DNA of 21,989 nucleotides from a virus. This document shows, one piece after another, positions 1 through 8,123 of this stretch. Position 1 is the stretch's first letter; each line of letters opens with the position of its first letter. The translations under genes and the position numbers were made by a program. The DNA lies in the IMG/VR virus record IMGVR_UViG_3300034072_001189, positions 1 to 21,989 of that record; one strand, written 5' to 3'. The notes under the pieces were generated by a model. It saw only the letters and a program-made list of their open reading frames with translations. It did no database searches and was not told where the DNA came from.

Positions 1-163
1 GATCACTCGTCTCCTCGGCATCGGCCAATTCGGCCAAGCCAAGGTCGATGAGATGCTGCCCGCGATCTGCGGTCACGTTCAGTTTCTTGCCGGCCGGCAC
101 ATTGGCGTCGGCCGGATCGGCAGCCTCTTTGTCGATGAAGGCTGCAGTGATCTTGATCCACAT
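1..163 (-). CDS. Partial small phage protein of the head-tail region, cut by the window edge
   Basis: The N-terminal 54 or so residues are visible (begins MWIKITAAFID; rich in Ala/Asp/Glu). The gene reads leftward out of the window, so its length and C-terminus are unknown. ATG is at 163-161, with a purine-rich GGAG eight bases upstream, 15 bases after the stop of the DUF3168 gene, so it is the next gene of the late operon. No family is recognised. Its position directly after the tail completion gene would suit either a small accessory protein or a tail component, but the visible part does not look like the start of a tail tube protein. Confidence 0.6.
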   Translation of the reverse strand, partial: MWIKITAAFIDKEAADPADANVPAGKKLNVTADRGQHLIDLGLAELADAEETSD

Positions 164-178
164 GGGGGAGGTCTCCGC

Positions 179-580
179 TTACAGAGAGGTGTGCCAGACC
201 ATCACGTCGATGCTGGTGCGATGAACCACGCCTTCGGCATCATCGTCGTGGTCCGCCCGCCGGTTCATGATGAAGGTACGCAGACGGACGTCGGAAACGG
301 TCTCGCGCATGCCGATCAGGATGCCGGCGGGCGGTTTTGCGAGGAGGTCAGCAATGTCGCGTGCCGCCTTGTAAGTTCGACCGAGGCAGTCGATTTGGAT
401 TCGGCTGCGCGTCCATGCGCTGCCACCAGCCAAATTCATTCGCGGCACGCCGCTAATCTCAAACAAGCGTACCGCCGGGAGTCCCGCACCAGTTCCGCGA
501 AGGCCCCAATCGATGTTTGTGCCGACCAGGGCAGTGAGCGCCGCAGTCGCCCGCAACTTGGCACGAAGCGCCTCTTCCAT
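179..580 (-). CDS. DUF3168 tail completion protein (gp17-like)
   Basis: This 133-aa protein matches the usual length and pattern of DUF3168, the SPP1 gp17-like tail completion/tail terminator family. It has an N-terminal helix ending in a short-chain 'LRATAALTALVG' segment, a central strand region with 'SRIQIDCLGRTYKAARDIADLL', and a C-terminal strand ending 'RTSIDVMVWH'. In related phages this protein caps the tail and joins it to the head. ATG at 580 lies 3 bases after the stop of the gp10-like gene, and the pair is probably translationally coupled. The order gp6/gp8-like, adaptor, gp10-like, DUF3168 is the standard connector cassette. Family assignment is from pattern recognition, not a search. 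Confidence 0.85.
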   Translation of the reverse strand: MEEALRAKLRATAALTALVGTNIDWGLRGTGAGLPAVRLFEISGVPRMNLAGGSAWTRSRIQIDCLGRTYKAARDIADLLAKPPAGILIGMRETVSDVRLRTFIMNRRADHDDDAEGVVHRTSIDVMVWHTSL

Positions 581-583
581 GGT

Positions 584-997
584 TCAGCCCTTCTTGTCGG
601 CTTCCAATATCGCGTCGATGCCGCGCCGGCCGACATTCTTCATCGCGCGGTCCACATTGCCGTCGAAGGCAGGGCGGATAAAAGGGCGCGGCTGCTGATG
701 TATGTTGCCGAACTCTTCCTGGATCGCCTGCGGAAGAGGTCCGGGGCCGGCATAGACTTCGATCTCTGCGATCGGCTCCGCGATGGCAGCTTGTGCGGGG
801 GACAACTCGGTGCCGACCATTATGCTGTCCGCCATTTCACCCGTCCCGCGTGCTGCACCCGCGCGCATATCATCCGCCATCGGCTCAAGCTCTTCCTCGA
901 TGATCGGAACCAGCGTTTCTCGCCGCAAAGCCTTCCCCATCGCCCGAAGATTACGAGCAATCTGGTCGGTGCCGACGATCTTCACGGTCATTTTCAT
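584..997 (-). CDS. HK97 gp10-like phage protein (head-tail connection)
   Basis: The 137-aa protein begins MKMTVKIVGTDQIARNLR and contains the typical HK97 gp10 layout: an N-terminal 'G-x-x-x-L-x-x-N-L-R' helix, a central segment 'EEELEPMADDMRAGAARGTGEMADSI' in which a Gly-Thr precedes the 'L/M-x-x-S-I' turn, and a C-terminal 'PFIRPAFDGN' motif just before a basic helix. The 'RPFxRPAxD' motif is the family hallmark. The ATG at 997 overlaps the upstream stop as ATGA, which decides the start against a longer upstream extension in the same frame. The protein probably acts in tail completion or joining. Confidence 0.87.
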   Translation of the reverse strand: MKMTVKIVGTDQIARNLRAMGKALRRETLVPIIEEELEPMADDMRAGAARGTGEMADSIMVGTELSPAQAAIAEPIAEIEVYAGPGPLPQAIQEEFGNIHQQPRPFIRPAFDGNVDRAMKNVGRRGIDAILEADKKG

Positions 998-1344
998 GAT
1001 GTGCGCATGTCTGGACGCGATGAGCAGGTGACTTCGACGCCTACGTTGCGACCTCCCCAGCTTTTCGCGCCAATGACATAGTGGATCGCGCCATCGCAAA
1101 TGAGCGCATCTTTAGCGGTGATGGATCTTGTCAAATCGTCACTGAGGAACAGAAACCGAGACGTTAAGTCCTGAGCATTTTCTCCAGCCCGAAGACGTTC
1201 GCCATCTTTGATGTCCGTCTTTTTCGCCCACCGCTGGCCGATTCCGGCGAATTCGCCCGGCACCGATGAGACACCATCATCAGTATCGGGCGCACGCGCT
1301 ATCGTAACGAGCCATTCAAGATCCCCAGCAGCGATGCCCATCAT
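994..1344 (-). CDS. Phage head-tail adaptor (SPP1 gp16 / Phage_H_T_join-like)
   Basis: The 116-aa protein shows the small beta-barrel joining family pattern: 'GDLEWLVTIARAPDTDDG' near the N-terminus, then 'WAKKTDIKDGERLRAGE', then 'SRFLFLSDDLTRSITAKDALICDGAIHYVIGAKSWGGRNVGVEVTCSS', corresponding to the conserved 'R.........d.i...g..Y.V......R.....l...' layout. In SPP1-type phages the homologue closes the connector channel below the portal. An ATG at 1344 overlaps the upstream stop (ATGA). A GTG nine bases further upstream (1353) is possible but has no clear ribosome binding site. It overlaps the gp10-like gene by 4 bases at its other end. Confidence 0.8.
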   Translation of the reverse strand: MMGIAAGDLEWLVTIARAPDTDDGVSSVPGEFAGIGQRWAKKTDIKDGERLRAGENAQDLTSRFLFLSDDLTRSITAKDALICDGAIHYVIGAKSWGGRNVGVEVTCSSRPDMRTS

Positions 1345-1865
1345 ACGCGCCACCGGCGAAAATTGCGCAGGCGCGCCTTTGCAAATTCCTCAGCATCCTG
1401 CGCAACCTTTCCGCCTTCCCGGTCTCGGAAATAGCCAGCAACCAGCACACGCATCGCGCGCATAAGGTTGGGCGAAAAGGCGGATACGGCGTCTGGCGTC
1501 GCGAAGCCGGCGGTCATCGTCACCTCGATCGTGCTGCCATCGCGGACCGTCGGCCAGCCGCCGGCCGTCAAATAGGCCGGGCGCCGGGCGATCTGGGCAA
1601 AATACTCAGCCTCTTGCAGGACAACCTCCTGCCCATCGGTGTCGTAATAGGTGATGGCGTCGATCGATGCGATCGGCCAAGTGGACAGTTGCGCGCCGAA
1701 GCATGGCAGAACTTCCACTACTTCACGGCGGGTCAACACCAGGCCGGTATAATTCTCGATCCAGCCGCGGGCATCGACGATGGCGGACGTGATGAATGCG
1801 TCCTCATCGGTGCTCAGAACGCGCAGCTGGCGCTTGGCATCTTCAAGGCTGATCGGTTCGGCCAT
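1341..1865 (-). CDS. Head-tail connector protein (phiE125 gp8 / HK97 gp6-like)
   Basis: The 174-aa protein begins MAEPISLEDAKRQLRV and carries the connector family signature: 'DEDAFITSAIVDARGWIENYTGLVLTRREV' (helical segment, residues about 20-48), a 'WPIASIDAITYYDTDGQEVVL' strand segment (about 61-80), 'VTMTAGF' (about 117-123) and a C-terminal helix 'NLMRAMRVLVAGYFRDREG'. In HK97 and phiE125-like phages this protein forms the ring beneath the portal. ATG 1865 has a strong AGGAGG about 8 bases upstream. Longer in-frame starts lack this site. The stop overlaps the adaptor gene start by 4 bases. Confidence 0.87.
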   Translation of the reverse strand: MAEPISLEDAKRQLRVLSTDEDAFITSAIVDARGWIENYTGLVLTRREVVEVLPCFGAQLSTWPIASIDAITYYDTDGQEVVLQEAEYFAQIARRPAYLTAGGWPTVRDGSTIEVTMTAGFATPDAVSAFSPNLMRAMRVLVAGYFRDREGGKVAQDAEEFAKARLRNFRRWRV

Positions 1866-1913
1866 GCAATGCCTCCTGAAGGGGCGGGTGGCATGCGCCA
1901 CCCGCCCGCATCA

Positions 1914-2180
1914 TCACTGGTTGCCGCCGGTCATGACAGCGGCCGGCGCTGCCTTGCCCTTGGCGGGCTTGGCTTCCTTGGCATCGGCATCCTCGAAATA
2001 TTCGACGGGATTGCCATCGATGTCGGTCAGGTTGCCTTTGCCGTCGTCATAGGCGGCGATGCGGCGAAGCACGAAATGGCGCTCCGACGCCTCGTCACGG
2101 TCCTTGACCAGCTGACCGGCCGTGAAGACTTCGGGCGGATGCGCCTTGGTCTCATATTCCCGCAGGAACTTGATCGCCAT
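1914..2180 (-). CDS. Small uncharacterised phage protein in head region
   Basis: An 88-aa protein (begins MAIKFLREYETKAHPPEVFTAG) with a compact strand-rich N-terminal two thirds and a low-complexity Ala/Lys/Pro tail. The 'F.aGq.v.......A..fv.r..A' layout is like the small proteins that occur next to the connector gene in HK97-type phages, sometimes suggested to be head-tail or decoration accessories. I recognise no named family. ATG 2180 has a good AAGGAGGT seven bases upstream. It sits 48 bases upstream of the connector gene and 10 bases after the preceding gene, so it is part of the late operon. Confidence 0.75.
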   Translation of the reverse strand: MAIKFLREYETKAHPPEVFTAGQLVKDRDEASERHFVLRRIAAYDDGKGNLTDIDGNPVEYFEDADAKEAKPAKGKAAPAAVMTGGNQ

Positions 2181-2190
2181 GGTGACCTCC

Positions 2191-2643
2191 TTAGCTCACG
2201 ATCTCGTCGACGGTCGCCGCATCGTTGCCCGTCGCCGCGCCGTATCGAGCGTTGAAAGCCAGCACGATGGCGGAGACCAGCGACGCGGCGGTGCCGACCG
2301 TGACGGACAGGCGGACGAACCGGAACGCATTGTTCTTGTCCAAATCCTCCTGCCGCAGATTGATCAGCACCTGCTTGTTGTCGTCGGTGCCGACCTTGGT
2401 GAGCTGGGTGATGGCCGATCCGGACACATCCTTTGCGCCAGCGCCGGCGGCATCGGTCGCCTGCTCGATCTTCGCGTCGACGGTGGCGGCTGTACCGAGC
2501 GCGCCAACGGCCAGAACGGCGAGCAACGCGCCGAACTTCTGCATGTCGATCCAACCGGTAGCCACCGTGCCGGCGGCCTGCGAGACGGGATTGATGACGG
2601 CCACCACGCCGGCGGCCATCGAGGGATTGAGATTGCCGTTCAT
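2191..2643 (-). CDS. Conserved uncharacterised phage head-region protein (possible decoration/accessory)
   Basis: This 150-aa Ala/Val-rich protein contains 'GTVATGWIDMQKFGALLAVLAVGALGTAATVDAKIEQATDAAGAGAKDV', then 'AITQLTKVGTDDNKQVLINLRQEDLDKNN', then a C-terminal 'RFVRLSVTVGTAASLVSAIVLAFNARYG'. I recognise this layout from proteins found immediately downstream of HK97-type capsid genes in alphaproteobacterial phages, where it is usually left as hypothetical. The hydrophobic stretch near residues 37-53 is too short and Gly/Ala-rich for a convincing membrane helix. Its place right after the major capsid gene suggests a virion or assembly role; a decoration function is inference only. ATG 2643 has GGAAAG upstream. 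Confidence 0.78.
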   Translation of the reverse strand: MNGNLNPSMAAGVVAVINPVSQAAGTVATGWIDMQKFGALLAVLAVGALGTAATVDAKIEQATDAAGAGAKDVSGSAITQLTKVGTDDNKQVLINLRQEDLDKNNAFRFVRLSVTVGTAASLVSAIVLAFNARYGAATGNDAATVDEIVS

Positions 2644-2675
2644 CGAACTTTCCTTTCGATTTCAGTCTGAACCGT

Positions 2676-2699
2676 CCGCCCCGGAGTGGCCCGGGGCGG
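2676..2699 (-). terminator. Strong GC hairpin directly after the major capsid gene (no U-tract)
   Basis: Perfect 9-bp arms (2676-2684 and 2691-2699, CCGCCCCGG/CCGGGGCGG) enclose a 6-base loop, starting 8 bases beyond the capsid stop codon. No run of T follows on the minus strand, so a full intrinsic terminator is unlikely. A role in stabilising the 3' end of capsid mRNA or partly lowering downstream expression is more plausible. The type label is the nearest available. Confidence 0.4.
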
Positions 2700-2706
2700 A
2701 AATGGA

Positions 2707-4059
2707 TCAGGCGCGCTCCGCCAGCGCCACGAAGTGGCTCTTGGTCGCGCTGCCATGGGCGGGCTGGACGGGCGCGCGCAGGACCGGCTGACCGCCGACC
2801 CGCAGCACCCAGCGGAAGGCGCGGATGTTGTAATCGAAATAGAGGTGGATCGATTCCGCGAAGGTGATCCCGTTCTGCTTGCGGAAGGCTTCATAGCCAT
2901 TCGCATTGACGAACTGGAGATCGCCCTTGTCGCCGAGCGACTGCGCATGCTCGGTGAACAGAACCGGACGGCCCAGCAGCGTGCCACCCGGCGCCACCTG
3001 GAAGTTGGGGAACCAGACGGGCTGGTCCGCCTCATTCTTCAGCTTCATCAGGCTGGGCATGATGTCGCCATTGGCGATCCAGTTCGCCTGGGTCGGGTTG
3101 AGCATGCGCGCGAACATCTTGGCGACATTGTCGGCCACGATGGTGTCGGCGACCTGCGCATTTTCCTTCGCCACGGTGATCAGCGCGGGCGAAGACATCC
3201 AGCCGAGCGGCTTGGCGACGCCATCGCCGTACATGAAGGCGTCGACCGCCTTCCAGCGGATCGCGGCAGCAGCCTTGACGGTGAGCAGGGTGGCGATGCG
3301 CGGAGCATCTTCCAGCAGCTCTTCGGTTGCCAGAACGAAGGCATAGAGCTCATTCAGCGCGGTTTCGCGCGGCGTGAGGTTCATGCGCGACGGGGTCATC
3401 TGTTCGGCTTCCGAACGCCAATAGGCCTGGATGCCGGAGTTGCCCCACGGGGTGCTTTCATCACCCAAGCCGACGACGCGGTTCGAGGACGTCGGATCGG
3501 GCTGGATCAGGTTCATGATCGGATCTTCACCGCTGAAGACCAGATCGACGATCTGCTGACGAAACTCGGGCGGGACCAGATAGCTGCCGGCCGCGTCGCC
3601 CGTTTCCATGTGAACATTGGTCGGCGCCGCAAGGCGCTCGTCCACGCGGTAGGCCTGACCGGCGCCCGGATTGGCGAAGCGGACGGCCGTCGCGAATTCA
3701 GCCAGGTTGGCAAAGCCGCCATCGTCGAGGCGCGGGCGCGCATTGGCATAGATCAGGCCGTTGTGCTGGAAGCTGATCGGCGAAGCCGGTGCAGCCGCGG
3801 CGGGAGCGGCCGGGACGGTGGTGGTGGCGATGCCAGCAGCGACGGCCGCAGCGACCGGCCCGAGCTTGGTGGCGCGGGCGTTGAGGCGCTCGACCTGGGC
3901 AATCTGCTTTTCGAGCAGATCGAGGCGCTTCTCGTCTTCCGCGTTGGCAGTTTCCTCATCGGCGGTCAGCTCGCGATTTTCACCAATGGCGGCGGTGAGG
4001 CGGTCGTCCATGCGCTTCACACATTCACGCGCCTCATTCTTCAGAACGGCCAGGTTCAT
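2707..4059 (-). CDS. HK97-fold major capsid protein with N-terminal delta (scaffold) domain
   Basis: At 450 aa this is the usual length for an HK97-type precursor. Residues 1-63 are a charged coiled-coil-like delta domain, followed by an Ala/Pro-rich linker (about 64-94) that the prohead protease could cleave. The shell domain follows, with 'TGDAAGSYLVPPEFRQQIVDLV' (N-arm), the E-loop/A-domain region, 'AAAIRWKAVDAFMYGDGVAKPLGWM' (the typical 'E..d.Afl.GdG...P.Gil' capsid motif) and 'GRPVLFTEHAQSLGDKGDLQFVN' near the C-terminus. The ATG at 4059 has AAAGGAG upstream. It lies just downstream of the protease gene, the canonical order. A short GGGCGC/GCGCCC palindrome (4089-4102) sits in the 93-base gap between them. 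Confidence 0.95.
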   Translation of the reverse strand: MNLAVLKNEARECVKRMDDRLTAAIGENRELTADEETANAEDEKRLDLLEKQIAQVERLNARATKLGPVAAAVAAGIATTTVPAAPAAAAPASPISFQHNGLIYANARPRLDDGGFANLAEFATAVRFANPGAGQAYRVDERLAAPTNVHMETGDAAGSYLVPPEFRQQIVDLVFSGEDPIMNLIQPDPTSSNRVVGLGDESTPWGNSGIQAYWRSEAEQMTPSRMNLTPRETALNELYAFVLATEELLEDAPRIATLLTVKAAAAIRWKAVDAFMYGDGVAKPLGWMSSPALITVAKENAQVADTIVADNVAKMFARMLNPTQANWIANGDIMPSLMKLKNEADQPVWFPNFQVAPGGTLLGRPVLFTEHAQSLGDKGDLQFVNANGYEAFRKQNGITFAESIHLYFDYNIRAFRWVLRVGGQPVLRAPVQPAHGSATKSHFVALAERA

Positions 4060-4152
4060 GATGAACTCCTTTCAAAGGGCCAGTTTGCGGGCGCGTGCGC
4101 CCATGATGAGAGCGGCCCGAAGACCGCCCAATCCCCGCGCGTCGCGGAAATT

Positions 4153-5040
4153 TCAGAAGTCGAGCGCTCGCGCGCGCATCTCGGCGCGCTGGCGCATCAG
4201 GCCCAGCCGGGCCCGGCTCGAACCATATTTGGCAACCACATCACGCAGCGACATGACACCGTCGACGGTGCCGGCGGCGGCGGCGCGGGCTGCCGAGAAT
4301 GTCCGACCCGAACCGTGCATCGCTTCGACTTCGGAAGTCTTGATGCCGCGGCCGCGCGCGATCGCTGCCCGGAATGCCTCATTGCTCTCGTCGATCGATG
4401 CCTGCATCTCAGCGCGATCTTCGTCCGACAGCGGCGCATAAGGATGGCCAGCGATCTTCTCGGGCGACGAAGCGATAAGGGTCGTTTTCATGCCGATCTT
4501 GTCTTCGAAGCCCGACATGTCGACATGACCGCCGCGCACGCCGACCGAGCCAACTTCGCCGGAGTGCGTGACGTAATAGGCGGATGCCTGACAGGCGATC
4601 CAATGCGCAGCCGAGAAGCTGAAGGGGCTGGCCACTGCGATCACCGGCTTGGACTGACGCACCTCATACACGGCTTCGCCAGCCTCGTGCGTCCCGAAGA
4701 CCCAGCCGCCAGGCGACATGATGTTGAGGATGACCGCGCCGACCTTGCTGTCAGCACCTGCCGACCGCACCTGATCGGCGAAACGCTCGGTCGACGTGCC
4801 GCCATAGCTGCCCTTGGGAGACAGGGGGCCGGACAGGGAAATCACCATGGTGGCGCCATCGCGAACAGGATCCGCCTGGGCGCGCGCTTCCTTGGGGGCG
4901 TTGGATGCGAGACCGGCAATTCCCGCGAGGGCGCGCAGCGATTCCGGCAACATCGCATCGATCGTGCCGCGCGTCAGCAGGGCAGCAAGCGCATCGGGGT
5001 GCATCGCCCAGAGCGTGCGGGCGCTGGCCATCTCAATCAT
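4153..5040 (-). CDS. S49-family (ClpP/SppA-fold) prohead maturation protease
   Basis: A 295-aa S49 peptidase. 'VGAVILNIMSPGGWV' (SPGG at 109-112) forms the oxyanion strand. 'KPVIAVASPFSFSAAHWIA' carries the probable catalytic Ser143, aligning with the SGGYWIA serine of SppA/SohB. 'GEVGSVGVRGGHVDMS' is the conserved GSVGV segment, followed by 'GMKTTLIASSPEKIAGHPYAPLSDEDRAEMQASIDESNEAFRAAIARGRG', typical of the phage branch. In HK97-type phages such enzymes cleave the capsid delta domain during prohead maturation. The start overlaps the portal stop (ATG 5040, portal TGA at 5035-5033), pointing to coupled translation. Confidence 0.93.
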   Translation of the reverse strand: MIEMASARTLWAMHPDALAALLTRGTIDAMLPESLRALAGIAGLASNAPKEARAQADPVRDGATMVISLSGPLSPKGSYGGTSTERFADQVRSAGADSKVGAVILNIMSPGGWVFGTHEAGEAVYEVRQSKPVIAVASPFSFSAAHWIACQASAYYVTHSGEVGSVGVRGGHVDMSGFEDKIGMKTTLIASSPEKIAGHPYAPLSDEDRAEMQASIDESNEAFRAAIARGRGIKTSEVEAMHGSGRTFSAARAAAAGTVDGVMSLRDVVAKYGSSRARLGLMRQRAEMRARALDF

Positions 5041-6298
5041 CGGTGGAGGCTTCCTTGTCCTGCGGCGCAGTTTCCCCGCCAGTCATCGTGTCGGCGGCGC
5101 GATTGCTGTTGAGGGGCTCTCGCACATCGTCGGCCCATGGCTCATCAATGCGAGGCAGATTGTGAATATTGACGCGAACGTCGTTGATCGAGTGCGAACC
5201 CGCAGTACGATACAGAACGGCGTTGCGCGCCTGGGTGGCACTGTCGCCGCGCAGCATGCCGTCGAGATTAACCTTGACCTTGTAGCGCCGCCGCATTTCC
5301 GGCGTGAACAGACGCGCGCGCACCGCCTGCTCGATGCGACGACACCAAGGGCGCGCAACCCAGCGCACGAAATCACCGCTCTCCTGTTCGCTGTTCTTGC
5401 TGTTGCCGGTGATGAGCGAGCGCGGCATGCGCCAGTAGCGCGCCATCTCCATCGTGCGCTGGTCGATCAGTTCCATCAGCTGCGAATCGCTGTTGTCCGT
5501 CTGGACGACCTCGTATTTCAGACCCTGTTCAAGGATCGCATTGCCGCCTGCACGCCAGCGTCGCATGCTTTCCTGCAAGCGCTCAAAGGCTTCGTCGCCA
5601 AGCTCTTGATCCGACTGCAGCACGCCGCCGGGACGGTTGATGTTCTGAGCGGACAGCCGTCCCTGATTTTCAAGTGCCAGCGCGAACTCGATCGATCCGC
5701 GCGCCATCTTCCAAGGGGTCAGAGGGCGCAGTCGGGAATCGGCTAGGCCCGTGATCCAGAACAGGTCGCCCGGCCCTATGACGCGGGTGGCATTGTCATC
5801 TTGATAAGTGACGGAGAAGCCCCGATCCTTCCAGTCGACATGCGTGCGCAGCGGGTCCAGCGCCCACATTTCCAGTCCGTCGGCATGCGCCACCGGCTCA
5901 GCAAATGCGATGTTGCGCAGCGCGGCAGTGAACATCATCGACGGCCAGAACTCGGCGCCGACCTGAAACGGATTTGGCGCGTAGGATAGCAAATCCGCCA
6001 GCGCAAAGTCTTCGGCGGGCTTGCCGGTCGCAATGTCGATGACATCGAATGGCAGGCTACCGATTGCCTCTGCGATCAGCGAGCAACAGAAATTGACCGC
6101 CGACGCCTTCGCGGCTTCGTCGGCGGTGGCGGCGCTCAGCGGATAGATGCCGGCCAACTCGCCCCAATACCGACCATCGGTGAATTTGCCGTCAGTCACC
6201 TCTGTCGGTTCCGGGCGCGATGCCGCTGCTGGCCCCTGAGAGAACTGTTTCGAAATGCCTTGCCGATAATATTGATCGGCGGTCATGACAGCCCTCAT
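5033..6298 (-). CDS. HK97-type portal protein
   Basis: A 421-aa portal protein. The N-terminal 'GIYPLSAATADEAAKASAVNFCCSLIAEAIGSLPFDVID' is the canonical portal opening segment. A middle part includes 'AEFWPSMMFTAALRNIAFA' and 'LWALDP'-like 'MWALDPLRTHVDW'. It is followed by 'SIEFALALENQGRLSAQNINRPGGVLQSDQELG', the stem-helix/crown motif, and 'MARYWRMPRSLITG', the late conserved portal signature. It forms the dodecameric DNA entry ring that binds terminase and connector. ATG 6298 is chosen because GAAGGAGG lies 7 bases upstream; a longer reading frame would overlap the terminase gene. The distance to the TerL stop is 10 bases. Confidence 0.95.
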   Translation of the reverse strand: MRAVMTADQYYRQGISKQFSQGPAAASRPEPTEVTDGKFTDGRYWGELAGIYPLSAATADEAAKASAVNFCCSLIAEAIGSLPFDVIDIATGKPAEDFALADLLSYAPNPFQVGAEFWPSMMFTAALRNIAFAEPVAHADGLEMWALDPLRTHVDWKDRGFSVTYQDDNATRVIGPGDLFWITGLADSRLRPLTPWKMARGSIEFALALENQGRLSAQNINRPGGVLQSDQELGDEAFERLQESMRRWRAGGNAILEQGLKYEVVQTDNSDSQLMELIDQRTMEMARYWRMPRSLITGNSKNSEQESGDFVRWVARPWCRRIEQAVRARLFTPEMRRRYKVKVNLDGMLRGDSATQARNAVLYRTAGSHSINDVRVNIHNLPRIDEPWADDVREPLNSNRAADTMTGGETAPQDKEASTDD

Positions 6299-6308
6299 GC
6301 CGCCTCCT

Positions 6309-8123
6309 TCAACAGAACCGGATGCCGCGCGAGGCATATACCGACTTCTTCTTGGGCTTTACCGTCGCTGTGGCGGCGCCGACCGCCATTACGATGGTCA
6401 CCATGCCGTCGATGCGTCCGCGTGATTTCTTCTTGTTGAACATGCGATTGCCCATGCCGTCCGGCTCGATATGGGCATTGGCAGCGCAGGAGTAGGTGAC
6501 CGGAGAATCGTCCACCAACAGCGTCCCGTCGAGAATGCGATCCTCGGTGCGCGTGATCGAGTGCGGCATACACAGCTGCCGGTCTTCGAACATGATGCGC
6601 TGACCCTGCGCGTGCTTGACGATCTTGAGGCCGCGACCCTCCGGTTTGCCGGGGCCTTCCCATATCCACCATAGGATGCCGACCTGGTCGCAGGCGTCGG
6701 TGAACGACGTCAGGAAGGCCGGATCGACAACCAGTGCCTCAACGTCATGCTCGGCGAGTTGCTGCTGCACCTGAACGGCGACGAACGTGTAGTCGATCGT
6801 CGCGCCGGGCGTCGCGGTCAGATAATTGTCCTCGACCCAATCCAGATAGGGCGCCTTGTCGGCGTCGGCCCTTTCTTCAAGCCCGTCCCGCGTGGTCCAA
6901 TACCATGTCTTGACCGCAACCAGATCATCGGGAAGCTCCCACGCCTGCGACAAGGCCGTGAGGTCGTTCTTCTCCGACAAGTCCAGCGACAGCCACGATT
7001 TGCGGCCCCGCATGGCGCGGGCATCAACCACGCCCTGCACCGCCGACCATTTCTCTTCGCTGATCCAGAAGTCGGCCGCTGCGCTGTCGATGCCGAAATA
7101 CAGGCGCTTGACGCTCGATTTCGTAGACGGGCGGAGCTTGGCAGAATTCACCGTCTCGCGGATGTTCTCGATCGGGAAGGTTTCGCCCAGCGCCGGGAGC
7201 GACTTCTGCCAGGCGCGTTCATTCTCGAATATGGTTTCGCGGTCACCCTTGTCGATGCGGGCGATGAATGCGAAGGCCGTGTCGTCCTTGGCCTCGCCCT
7301 TCACGATCGCCTGATAGGTGTCCGAATAGGATGTCCCAACATGCTGCGTCGAACGCGCGGGCGTGTTGGTGCCCAGCAGCATCAGCGCATTGCCGGCGAC
7401 CTTGTCGATCGCCGCCTTCCATGTCAGCAGTGCGGCTTCCGATTTCAGCTCGTGGATTTCGTCCGCCGCCACAAGGGAGGGGCGGGGACCAGACTGCGAT
7501 TCCCCGCTGGCAATCGGCATGAAGAACGAGCCGCTATCCGGATGCTCGATCTTCCAGGCGTTTTCCAGTTCGCCGCGAATGATGACTTCGCCAAGGCCCT
7601 CCAGGCTCTCACCCTCTTCGCCATTCGGGATATCAGCTCGGCACATGGCAACGGCATCGCGAAAGAGGACGTTTGCCGTCGCCTTATCCTCGCCGATCGC
7701 ATAGCACTGCGCGCGTGGAATGTCGCACCAGCCCATGATGTAGACGCCGATCGCGCCCATCAGCGGCGACTTTGCCTGACCCTTTCCGGTTTCGATCCAG
7801 CCAGTGCGGAAGCGCCAGCGGTTTGTGTTGGTGCGCCAGCCGAATAGGCTGCCGCCGACGAAGCTATGATATTCCAGCGGATAGAAGGGTTCGCCGGCTG
7901 CCAGGCCGTCCGTAACCTGAAAGACCGATGGCAGGAAGTTTAGGAAATGCGCCGCCGCCTCCGGCCGCCAGTAAATCCCGCGCCGCTCGCCATCGCGAAT
8001 GTCGCGAAGGTGCCGTTCGGCTGCATGGCGCACCAGCTCGCCGCAAGTAAACAGCTTTCCTTCGACTGCAGCCTTTGCCCAGGCGGTGGTCGGGTCAGGA
8101 TCAGAGAGAAAGCGGTTAACCAC
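6309..8123 (-). CDS. terL: Terminase large subunit (TerL)
   Basis: A 604-aa DNA-packaging motor with both expected domains. ATPase: Walker A variant ETGKGQAKS at 111-119 and Walker B LVAADEIHE at 217-225, with the 'TNTPA' coupling segment at 252-256. Nuclease: the three acidic positions are visible as D381 (SLDLS), D467 (VVDPAF) and D572 (RIDGMVT). The length matches the Terminase_1 branch that pairs with P27-type small subunits. The only sensible start is GTG at 8123, overlapping the TerS stop by 8 bases; the next Met is beyond residue 120. It sits between TerS and portal, the standard packaging order. Confidence 0.95.
   Translation of the reverse strand: MVNRFLSDPDPTTAWAKAAVEGKLFTCGELVRHAAERHLRDIRDGERRGIYWRPEAAAHFLNFLPSVFQVTDGLAAGEPFYPLEYHSFVGGSLFGWRTNTNRWRFRTGWIETGKGQAKSPLMGAIGVYIMGWCDIPRAQCYAIGEDKATANVLFRDAVAMCRADIPNGEEGESLEGLGEVIIRGELENAWKIEHPDSGSFFMPIASGESQSGPRPSLVAADEIHELKSEAALLTWKAAIDKVAGNALMLLGTNTPARSTQHVGTSYSDTYQAIVKGEAKDDTAFAFIARIDKGDRETIFENERAWQKSLPALGETFPIENIRETVNSAKLRPSTKSSVKRLYFGIDSAAADFWISEEKWSAVQGVVDARAMRGRKSWLSLDLSEKNDLTALSQAWELPDDLVAVKTWYWTTRDGLEERADADKAPYLDWVEDNYLTATPGATIDYTFVAVQVQQQLAEHDVEALVVDPAFLTSFTDACDQVGILWWIWEGPGKPEGRGLKIVKHAQGQRIMFEDRQLCMPHSITRTEDRILDGTLLVDDSPVTYSCAANAHIEPDGMGNRMFNKKKSRGRIDGMVTIVMAVGAATATVKPKKKSVYASRGIRFC

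Noticed and set aside
53-1081. Long plus-strand open frame opposite the connector genes
   Set aside because: Antisense shadow of four well-supported connector genes.
2686-5112. A very long plus-strand open frame (about 800 codons) opposite the capsid and protease genes
   Set aside because: It is antisense to two confidently identified genes. Long antisense frames are expected where third positions are G/C-rich, and it has no recognisable domain or suitable start signal.
6747-7847. Long plus-strand open frame opposite terL
   Set aside because: Same reason: complementary-strand shadow of the TerL gene, composition Arg/His-rich, no domain.
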